From Valencia hispanica (taxonomy: Eukaryota > Chordata > Actinopteri > Cyprinodontiformes > Valenciidae): a stretch of 64,000 bases of DNA. Location of the stretch: assembly GCA_963556495.2 (NCBI GenBank), contig OY747702.1:39538180-39602179 (forward strand). The letters are read 5' to 3'. A program made the position numbers and the translations under genes. The notes under the pieces are model-generated. The model was not told where the DNA came from, searched no databases, and was given only the letters and a program-made list of their open reading frames with translations. Shown here piece after piece: positions 12,400 through 21,153 of this stretch. Each line of letters opens with the position of its first letter. The first letter of the stretch is position 1.

Positions 12400-13637
12400 A
12401 CAGCCGCATATCCCTGAAAAAACGCAGACGAGTGATTGACTGAGAAGGACCGCAGCACCGGGTTGAGGCTCATTCAACATACCTCCGTCCGGCGCGCTCG
12501 CGAGAGGCGTTAAGCAACGGTGGTACCGTGGCTAATTAGGAAAAACTATATGCTGCAGACCTGCTACCTACGGTTCTTCGTGCACCACGGAGCCCAGAAT
12601 ACAAGCGGTTTTAATGGGAAACGAGGCTGTTTGCGGTGATGATCTGCGCTGTGGGCTGCAGGTTTTAAGGTAAACGTAATGAGCTCAGATCAAAAGGTGA
12701 AAAAAACTATTAACTTGTCTTTAGGATAGGCCTACACTAATCCAAATGCATAGTAGCGTGCTACAGTTTACAGTTGATGAAATTGTGGTGTAACATTGTG
12801 TAGTCCAATTTTCTGTATTCATAATTCCAGAAATTTATTTTTTCTCATTTATTACATTAATTCTGTATCAAACAATGCTTGCCTTTAAAGTCTGTATTTG
12901 AGGTCCAACAAAATAAAACTGCATTCGATATGTAATTCACTAAAACAAGATATTAATGGATCCTTACTGGATATTGGTGGATTAATGGATATTAATGGTT
13001 ATTGGATATTAACATCATCCAATAATTATATTCCTCTCATCTACTTTAGTTGCCTTTTTCCACAGCAGGCCTTATATTATGCCTTTTAAAAGTCTCTTGG
13101 CAAAACATTTTAAGTAATCGTATGATATAATTTTAGAATATTTACTAGTTGATTGTCATATGTATCAAATGTGTTCATGCTCTCTTGCTTTGTTTCTTTA
13201 TTGTGCATCATGTGTTATGTGTGTTTCATGCTAATTTGCTACTTTTAATTTCCAATGATATATTCTGTTTTTTGTTTTTTTTATCGCCAAATTATGTAAA
13301 GCACCTTGAATTACCCTGTTCTCGAGAGTGTGCTATACAAATAAAATTGCCTTGGCTAGTTGTATTATTACCTTAACCAGTTTACACTTAAATTCAATTA
13401 TTTCATTTAAAACTACTACTACCCCTTTTAGGGGAGTGTTTTTAGGAAAGCATTTTATGTTCTTTTTTTTGTCTTTAGGTTGGGATGCAATAGTAGCTGA
13501 GCATGCTCTGCACTTGTGTCAACTACAGATCCATTATCCATGGCTCTTCCAACACCACAAATCCCAGAATACAGTGTGCAGTGTCCAGGAAATGAGGCTG
13601 ATGCTGTCAGGTGATCACCTGAACTGTATAACTGCAG
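12400..13637 (+). other. 5' untranslated exons of the zinc-finger gene, partly duplicated
   Basis: A CpG-rich stretch ends at 12,669 with a plausible donor (AAG|GTAAAC). A second candidate exon, 13,479-13,637, has an acceptor (TTTAG|GTTGGGATGC) and a donor (GCAG|GTAAAC). The second halves of the two exons resemble each other: CCACGGAGCCCAGAATACA versus CCACAAATCCCAGAATACA, then AAATGAGGCTG-like sequence. The start of exon 2 resembles the start of coding exon 3 (GTTGGGATGCA versus GTTGGAATGCA). This suggests exon duplication inside the unit. Neither exon has a long frame joined to the coding ATG. Confidence 0.45.
13140..13375 (+). repeat. L2-type LINE 3' tail in an intron
   Basis: The block at 13,290-13,370 reads TGTAAAGCACCTTGAATTAC, then a GTGTGCTATACAAATAAAAT block. 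This is the same 3' terminal signature seen at 61,435-61,500 and 52,665-52,730. It is inserted in the intron between the two 5' exons of the zinc-finger gene. Confidence 0.6.
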
Positions 13638-14177
13638 GTAAACATTAAGAAAGACTAAACTCAGACAAGCACAATCGAAACCTACAACTGTGATACAATA
13701 ATCCAGTTGTTGGTTTCATTGCTATTTAATTTGAATCATACTCTGTGCAGTTACATGTACAGTTTGCAGCATTTAGTAAATTCTTGTACTTTAATCAGAT
13801 ATTCAGAAAAACTTGCTGTAGCTTGTAATTCATGAAATTGTGACATAACATGCTTACATTTCCAGTAATGATATGCTTCAAATACCTTTATTGCATCAAC
13901 ATATTTCAATAAATTAATTAATGCTTGGCTTTTTAATGTCTTTATTGGTGTCTGACCAAATTAAATTGCATACATTATTTCTTTGAATAAAACAAGCTAA
14001 AAATATTTTCACATCTAATAATCAAAACCACATCTACTTACAAAGTTAATAGATATTAATTTTGTTTATCCATTTTGCCTATCAGATCCACATTTATTTT
14101 GTTTTGAACTAACAGACCTTGTATATGTGATTGTTTTAAGAAATGCATTCAATGTTATTGTTCTTTCTTAGGTTGGA

Positions 14178-16533
14178 ATGCACTGTAAGCTTTGCAAATT
14201 TGACCACCTTAGCCGAGAGGTCCTCCTAAAGCATTACAGGTTACATCACCATCAAGGACGACCCTGGCAGCTGCCTTGTTTGTACACAGATTGCTTCTGC
14301 ACGTTTAAAACAGAAGGTGCGTTAAAATCCCATCTGACAAGAGCACACAAGCAGTCTGTTCCAGCTCCCGAGCACTTCTATTTTACTTGTGAGTTGTGTG
14401 AATTTAAAAAAGTTTGCCGGACTTCCCAGTTTTTATACCACATAAGAAATCATGTGAAAAGACATGACACTGTCAAATGCCCTTTTAAGGATTGTGACCT
14501 GAAAACCAATGCACTTACCACGCTAAGTTGCCACATATCACGCAAACATAAGTCACGCAGATTTGAATTTCCTCCCAGACAACCCAACTGGACAGACAGA
14601 TTCTTCCCTCCAAAAAGCAAAAGATGAACTCAAGGAAGAAATGCAGAAGAAACATCCAAACATGGCTGTTGTCAACGACAAGATGGAACTGACATTTTCT
14701 CTGAGAAGAAAAGAGATTGTTACTGAAGAACCTCTTGTGGATGATGTCCTAAAACAATGGCCAGCATTGTTTTTACCCGATCAGGTACGTTTTTATTTCC
14801 AATAGTTGGTCTGCAGTTTCTTTTCAGTATTTAAGTATTGTTGTTACCTGTTCTTTTTAGATTTGTGCTGAGTTCTTCAGGATTACTCGAACTAATCTGA
14901 CAAGCACATTCTTCACCTCTTTGGATGAGTATGCACCAAAAATGATCAAGGTATTCAGAGCAAGTAGTGGGGCTTCTGGAGAAGACATGAAGAGCCTTTT
15001 AGAAAAACTTGATGATCAAGTAAGTACCCAAAGCAGTTTTTTATATTTTAGTTCTATGCTATTAATTACATGTATCACATTTGTTCATGTTTATTTTTTA
15101 GACGTCAGATGTGCTCGCCTTTAGAAAGGCTATAGCTCTTAGAGGTTTGCCCTTGTTCATGGATAAAGATTCTGGAAGCCTCCTGAAAAAATGTCTGGTG
15201 AGTAGTTATAATTCATTTGCAATAACCTTCACAACACAAACAGTCTTTTACTTTAAGGAAAAAAGGATTTTTAAACTGGATATGTTAACCCTAATAATAA
15301 TAATTAGATTTGGCAAAAAAGAAAACCTATTCACACAACATTGTTTTAGTGTAAATACTTATTTATTTTTAACATGTTGAATATTTTTAGCAACTTGTTG
15401 TCAAATTGTCTGGTTTTTGTTATTTTTTGTTACTTACAATGGTCTTCTTTGTGATTCAAATCAAATTTAATTCATATAACGTCAAATCACAACAGAAGGT
15501 GTGTCAAAGCACTTAATTGACAATCAAAGCCAATTAGTATTAACTATCTAGGGAAGCCAGTGGGTTGCATCAGAGGAACACAATCCCCCATCCTGATCAA
15601 GACGGAGGCGACAGAGGAAAGCCCTCTTTGAAAAAAGCAATTCAAAAAATAATTATGGCCTTTTCCAGCAAAGTAGTGTTTTATTGGTAGTACTAGTTTG
15701 CAAATTAAATTATATTGTTGAAAAGAAAAGAAAAACATACATATACTTATATATATGAAACTCTTCTTCCTCAACACCTGCCAATCTTCCGGATACTTGA
15801 GTTTCCAGTTTCTGACAACACCACGGAAGTCAAGTTGATGTTTAGCTGTTAGCAGCTATCAGACAATTGTAAATTTTAACACACTTTCCGGTATACATAA
15901 AAATATGACAATGCTTCGTTTTAGGAAAAGAGGCACTATTTGAACTAATAAAAAACGTTGGTACAAATCCACTTTTTTCTGATTAATTTATGAGAAACCC
16001 TCTGAGTACCAAAGCGCCTGCAATGAACCGTTATGTGCAGAGTTCTCAAGAAGTGTTTGAGCATGGTAAAATTTGTCTGATTAGTTGGCTGGTCCTCAAC
16101 GTGCAGAAGCAGCTTAGTTAAATTTACACCAAGGTTTCTCTTTAAGTCAATGTTTAAGGGAACAGCAGCGACTACTAAGTCTTTAACTCTTTTCTTTTCC
16201 CTTTTTAAATAGGACACAGAGCCACCAGAACATCACACCAAAGACATAAAGATGGGAATCTTGACCATTATTGAAGATGATGTTCCCACTGTTCGGTCAA
16301 ATCCAAACATAAGGTCATTTGCTGTTGTACTAGAAGAACAGATTGTCCTGGATGAAGTAAGTGACCTCCCAACTGCTTTTGCTCTCCTCTTTGGCTTAAT
16401 TTATGCCCTGAATATGGACTACCCAAAAGAACTAAAATACACTTTTGAGGCCGTTCAAAAAGTGTTCATGTGCCTTGACCCCAAGTGTTCAGCAAGAGTT
16501 CAGTCATTCAAAAACAGAATGTTAAAGTTTTAA
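14178..16533 (+). CDS. Spliced four-C2H2-finger protein with conserved teleost C-terminal domain (one frameshift)
   Basis: Four coding exons are supported by GT/AG sites: 14,178-14,784, 14,861-15,019, 15,102-15,197 and 16,213-16,533. All exon junctions are phase 0. Exon 1 encodes four C2H2 fingers: C3/C6-H19/H23 (CKLC…HYRLH), CLYTDC…HLTRAH, CELC…HIRNH and CPFKDC…HISRKH. The later exons encode a domain with FRITRTNLTSTFFTSLDEY, RKAIALRGLPLF and TAFALLFGLIYALNMDYPKE. The C-terminal part resembles a large multicopy family of uncharacterised teleost proteins, some labelled SAMD3-like; I know no function for it. Start choice: the ATG lies 6 bases into the exon, just before the first finger. Between about 14,570 and 14,625 the frame changes by one, and the first frame stops at 14,625-14,627. 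So this copy is broken, or the base call is wrong. The last exon ends in TAA at 16,531, with AATAAA at 17,018. There is no transposase signature; a DNA-binding role is inferred from the fingers alone. Confidence 0.6.
15455..15640 (-). repeat. LINE/SINE 3'-end relic in the last intron
   Basis: AATCAAATTTAATTCATATA followed by CAAATCACAACAG is the L2-type 3' terminal pattern in minus orientation, as at 9205 and 23,985. The following part to about 15,640 is similar to known LINE tails but is short and diverged. Confidence 0.45.
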
Positions 16534-17777
16534 TATTATGAATGTTCCAAACATTTTTGTGGTCCAATTGGCAATCTGTTTTTATTATTGCACGTGTTTG
16601 TTATGACCTGGTATCAGTTTGTTTTGTAGTTCTGTCAGATACCCATCAGCAGCTTTTGGTAGTTTTATTGCTGCAGCTGATTGTTAGCATTTTGTCTTCA
16701 GAATACATAACATATAACATGTTTTGTCACAGTACCTGCACTGAAACTGATTATTTCTAACCCCTCAAGTAAAGTGTGACTTAAAGGTATCACCACATCT
16801 CAGTTTCATTGATCTATCTTTAAATCAGATTTGTATAAAAGATATCAAATTAGGCATTGGTACCAAAACTATAGCTTTTTTGCTGAAATATTGTAAGGCA
16901 AGTTTATTTGTATAGATTGTCTATTATTGTCTTTGTTTTGGACAGAAACATGTGAACTGGTAATAGCAATTGTATTTAGGACTTTATAGCTTATTTTGTT
17001 TTCATTGCTGAAGCTATAATAAATTGAGCACTTAATCTTTTTTGAAGAGACTTGAAGTCCGCATATAGCAGTACGTGTTTTAAGAATGTATGCTATACCT
17101 GCACGAAAAACAAATCCTAAATATTATTTTTTTTTAACTGTTTTTAGTCTAAAGAGATCTTTCATTTTCAAAGAGCAGGGTTTATAACTCAGACAGTTCT
17201 GTACTTGGCACTGAGGATACTGTTCTACTGTATACATTTTACACTTTTTAAATGTGGCATCAGCCCATTAATAAATGCTTTCATGAAACTTGAATGTTCT
17301 GTTTTGTGTTGTAACCTAAAGTAATGTATGCCAGCAATTGCAGGACACCATAATTAAGTATTTAAAAACTGAATTTAAAAAGTTGATTCAAATTAAAATG
17401 TTAAAGCAACTGGTTGCAGAGCTTTTTTGAGTTTACTCAACTTCTGCAAATAGATAGTTGTGGCAACTATTTATTTTAAGTTTGTATGGCCCTTGGCCTA
17501 ACTGCTTATTCTAAGTTCAAAAAACTCCTTAGTACTACTTTGTCAAACTTATTATTCTTGGTCCAGTAAACTTTTTATTCCCAGTTCTGTAAATTTAACA
17601 TTTCTATTTGGTTTTACTTATAAATAAAAGTAGGCATAAAATGCACCTGCAAATTTAGCTAACTTTAAAATGAGACTTGGCACAGCAAATCACCTAAAAG
17701 TTGAATGAACTCAAAATTGCTATGCAACTGGTGGCTTTACTTTTTTAAGTTGATTAGGCTTTTTATTTTTTACAGTG

Positions 17778-18015
17778 CAGTAATACTGTAGGGGGTTACT
17801 TACTGTGAATGATGCCATTCCTGTAGTATTCCATAGCGTGAGTGTGAAATCCAGTTCATGTTTATGTCTCATGGCTGTGCATGTAGTACTTTCTACATAC
17901 ACGTTTACTTGGTTTTGTAGAAGTTTCAGAAATATTTTCCTCATCACTGCTGCTACTCTGCAAATCTGCGTACGTCACTACTTTCTCATTACGATCCAAA
18001 CAAACTAGTGCTGAG
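17778..18015 (-). repeat. Second copy of the 1-240 repeat, inverted
   Basis: Reverse complement of this stretch aligns with 1-240. The minus-strand frame encodes YADLQSSSSDEENISETSTK followed by PSKRVCRKYYMHSHE and a stop, with a donor-like GTAAGTAA at about 17,800. It directly abuts the right end of the 6-kb unit. The acidic/serine-rich peptide could be an exon of an unidentified transposon or host gene family; I do not recognise it. Confidence 0.45.
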
Positions 18016-18789
18016 TTAAAAACATTGATCATAAAAAACAGCGCTTTTACAAAAGGATAACTTTTGATTATGAACTCAATACGAACATATTTATTTTATG
18101 AAGCAAGCACTACGTAGATGCCACAATACGAAAAGAGATTAACAGAAAACCGGGCACTCCTTGGAATGGGGTTCTGATTCCTGGTTTGTGTAGACACTAG
18201 GCAACAAGAGCTCATGACTGCCCCTTGTGTCCTAGAGCAACAAAGTGATCTGTAATGGAATTGTTACGACCCAGCTCAGCTAGGGAAGGGAGAAGAAACA
18301 TAAAACCTGGATTCAGGTGTTAAGGGGCTATTTATTATTGTGTGTTTAATTGCTCTGTATGTTTTAATTAATTAAATTTTATCAGTGTTTTATATTTAAT
18401 CTTATCAGATTTATTCCCGTTATTTTTATATTTTAATGTTATTTTAGTGTGTAGAGCAACCAAAACAAATGTACTGAACAGAATTGGCCTTACAAAATGA
18501 ACTGATAAGCTAAAGTACAAAATATGTTGCCCAAAACACAGGCTAAGAGAAGCCTTACATAAAATACAGGGGCAAAACAAACTAACAATTAACCTAACTA
18601 AAATGAGGCAAAGTGTTATCTGAACTAAATGACTAAAAGATAACACAAACTTAACAAGAGTGCAGCAACAAATAATCTAAAGCTCTAACAAAACCAAAGC
18701 AGACACAGAGCAGGCTGCAGGGGGACAGCACAGTGGCAAGCTGCTCTCCCAACTGCAAGTGAGGCAGAATGTCATTCAAAGGCAAGGGA
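18016..18789. other. No gene seen; AT-rich unassigned sequence
   Basis: Frames are short and frequently stopped. Around 18,700-18,760 a run of CAG-rich sequence leads into the LINE fragment. Nothing else was assigned. Confidence 0.3.
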
Positions 18790-19887
18790 GCCAATCAGCA
18801 GCTCCCAACTATCTTTTAGCTATTCCTATTGCTTTAAATTGGATAGAGGACAATGATTTAGGAAAAGTATTAATAGTTTCAGATTCTAGTTGTGCATTAA
18901 TGAGTATTCAAAATATGAAATCAGTCTCTAGACAGGATATCATTTTAGAAATTGGACAGTCCTTATGTAGATTATCTTGTGCCAGAAAAGAAACTGTGTT
19001 TTTGTGGGTGCCTTTCTTACATCGGGGTGGTGGGGAATGAATATGCAGATAACTATGCAAAAAAGGGAGCTTATAAAACACATATAGATATTTCATGTAA
19101 AATTAGTAAATTAGAGGCGAAGTGTATTATTAAAGAAAAAATTAAAAGAAAGTGACAAGAAAGTTGGGGGGAAGTTAAAGGGCAATTTTATCATAGTTTA
19201 CAAAAGAAAGTGGGGGAGACAAGATCATGGAATTTTAAAAATCGGAAGGAAGAAGATGTCATGTCCCGTATGTGACTTGGGCACACTGGTTTAAATAGCA
19301 CTCTACACATAATTGGGAAACATGAAACTGGAAATTGCAGCTATTGTGAATCAGAAACAATAGAGCATGTTATTCACAGTCAGAAGTATAGACAACAGAG
19401 AAGATTATTGAAAGCTAGGGTTTTGGAACAAAAGATTCCTTATTTAGTTAAAGAAATTTTATTGAAGGGGCTATATGCAATTTTCTGAAATTTAAACTCA
19501 CGACTGACACCTGTGGCCAAAAAACAGAACTGCTCTTCCTTTCTGCTCGCTCTCGCAGCGCGCACTCCTACGCCGGTCACTCTCAATCTTCAATCTTTTT
19601 TGGGCACTTGTCAGGCGTTTAACTTTTTTAGTCTTATGTGGAGTTACTGTTGGTGTCAGAGCTGTCCTTAGAAAAAATTGGATACAGGCTTATAGGTGCA
19701 CCCACTGTGAGCTGACAAGGTGTCAGTATGCTCATCAGGAGATGTTTGAGTCATAAATGGTCAAATAAAAAGGCTATTGTTACGTTTATTTTGGGGAAAA
19801 AGTTGCATATAGCCCCTTTAAGTACAGCAGTAGATGTTATTTATAAGGCTTTTATTGTATTTTTAAGATCCACAGGATTATTTTTTA
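18790..19887 (+). pseudogene. RNase H and C-terminus of an I/Nimb-group LINE, decayed
   Basis: The frame from about 18,800 reads a retroelement RNase H domain: ALNWIEDNDLGKVLIVSDSS (catalytic Asp in SDSS), then VFLWVPF, and in the next frame GVVGNEYADNYAKKGA (GNEYAD motif). Downstream relics read LGHTGLNSTLHIIGKHETG and CSYCESETIEHVIH, matching the C-terminal Cys/His region after RNase H in I-clade LINEs. The C-terminal frame is cut by a 352-bp MITE at 19,466 and resumes at 19,822 (TAVDVIYKAFIVFLRSTGL). Frameshifts near 19,035 and stops near 19,155 and 19,275 make it a pseudogene. The reverse transcriptase is absent, consistent with 5' truncation. Confidence 0.8.
19466..19817. mobile_element. 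MITE with 15-bp identical inverted ends
   Basis: Both ends read AGGGGCTATATGCAA toward the interior. The flanks are TTGA (19,462-19,465) and TTAA (19,818-19,821), read as a TTAA target-site duplication with one mutation. The element interrupts the LINE C-terminal frame, and removing it rejoins the frame region. TTAA plus an AG start suggests a Kolobok- or piggyBac-type non-autonomous element. No ORF of note. Confidence 0.75.
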
Positions 19888-19891
19888 GGAT

Positions 19892-19937
<46 letters not shown>

Positions 19938-20499
19938 TTTTTTAACGTGTCCTGTTTGGCAGTGTGGAGCTCAGAATTGGTGTCTGAGTACCAAGTAGAA
20001 GCCCAACAGATTTACTTTCACAAGCGGAGCAGTACAGCTTTTGCTATAGTACTCCACTTGATTTATGTGTGAAAAATCTTTATTATGAATTGTTGGGGTT
20101 TTTATTTCCTGATGTTATGGACACGGAGACGGAAAATTAAGGAGAAGAAAGAAGGAAGATCAAGAAGAGAGGTAGGAAACAAAATGTCATGAGAGAGGGT
20201 GAGTTGAAAATACAAGAGAGAAAGGGGAAGAAAGAAAACACAGGAAAACATTGAAGTCTGCCTCCATACCCACAGGACGGCAGAGAGAGGGGGAAAAACA
20301 AAACACAAAAAAGGAACATCGACAAAACCAACCAAACATTGTGAACTAAGAATTACACAACCACATCACACAAAAATAGATATAAAAATACAACAACAAT
20401 GTCACAGAGAAACTCATGGTACCGATTAATCAAGCTCTAGTAATGATAACCTCAGCCCAAGAATATATCCTTAAACACCAGAGACCCCACATCTATGTG

Positions 20500-21153
20500 T
20501 GTATGTTAGCATGCTGGTGCATATAAGGTTTCTCCATAAGAGTGTTCGATAGCTGGTGTGAGCAGGCATCAATCCGTCTCCCAGGAATCGAATTTACGGT
20601 TTTGCTCGTTCAGCGCATTAGTCTGAGTGTTTACAGCATGGCATAATCCTTCTTGAAGCTCCAAAAGCTTGCCAATTACCTCCGACCGCTTCTTCTCTTT
20701 GCGATACATCAGGAATCCACCCAAGCCAAACAGCAGAAACCTGATTATCATAAATCCAATTATGTAGATATCTTCCACGTCCTCCACTGACATCATCGAC
20801 AGACATACAATCTTCCACTTACTCCAGGAATCCATCGTATATCCTGACAGGTATGTACTGGCAGGGCATGCGGGTTCCCCCTTCCCCAATTTGTGGGTTG
20901 AAAAAATTTGATCAAGTGCATTCAGAGACCAGCTGACCAGATCCACAGTTGCTTTCCGAGAAGAGTGCAGACAGGTGCTCCAGATAGGACATGAGACAGA
21001 GAGCAGGGGGTGAAATGGAACACAAGGGAGGAGAAGAGAGAAAAGCGTGTGTGTATCAATGTGTGTATGTTAGCATGCTGGTGCATATAAGGTTTCTCCA
21101 TAAGAGTGTTCGATAGTTTGTGTGAGCAGGCATCAATCCGTCTCCCAGGAATC
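20500..21153 (-). repeat. Direct 93-bp repeat flanking a 470-bp insert in the L1 3' UTR
   Basis: Bases 20,500-20,590 and 21,061-21,153 are almost identical (GTGTATGTTAGCATGCTGG through CCGTCTCCCAGGAATCGA). UTR copy A has this block once (about 609-700) with no insert. So the insert 20,591-21,060 together with one extra repeat was acquired by this copy or its lineage. The direct repeat is too long for an ordinary target-site duplication and suggests recombination or template switching. Confidence 0.75.
20569..20946 (-). CDS. Unrecognised small ORF, single-pass membrane-protein-like
   Basis: An open frame of 126 codons on the minus strand sits within the insert of the L1 3' UTR. It starts at a GTG in the listed frame; the first ATG in frame begins MDSWSKWKIVCLSMMSVEDV, and the frame is open further upstream. 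A hydrophobic stretch (IYIIGFMIIRFLLFGLGGFL) is followed by the basic RKEKKR, as in a stop-transfer anchor with cytoplasmic C-terminus. A leucine/glutamine-rich, coiled-coil-like tail follows (VIGKLLELQEGLCHAVNTQT). The last residues (…SWETD) come from the flanking 93-bp repeat, so the natural C-terminus is probably lost. I do not recognise the protein. Its coding look contrasts with the composition-driven ORFs around it. Confidence 0.45.
   Translation of the reverse strand: MDLVSWSLNALDQIFSTHKLGKGEPACPASTYLSGYTMDSWSKWKIVCLSMMSVEDVEDIYIIGFMIIRFLLFGLGGFLMYRKEKKRSEVIGKLLELQEGLCHAVNTQTNALNEQNRKFDSWETD

Larger units (their letters stand above)
11742..17777 (+). mobile_element. 6.0-kb unit with CACTG-type inverted ends carrying a zinc-finger gene
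   Basis: The left end reads CACTGTTAAAAATCCAACTT and the right end, reverse complemented, reads CACTGTAAAAAATAAAAAG. Both ends are followed inward by AT-rich sub-terminal sequence with many AAGTTGA / TCAACTT motifs. A CA dinucleotide flanks each end and could be a 2-bp target-site duplication. Inside is one spliced gene on the plus strand with a CpG-rich leader at about 12,400-12,670, plus later L2-type insertions in its introns. CACTG ends recall EnSpm/CACTA-type elements, but no DDE transposase was recognised, so classification and mobility are inferences. Confidence 0.55.
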
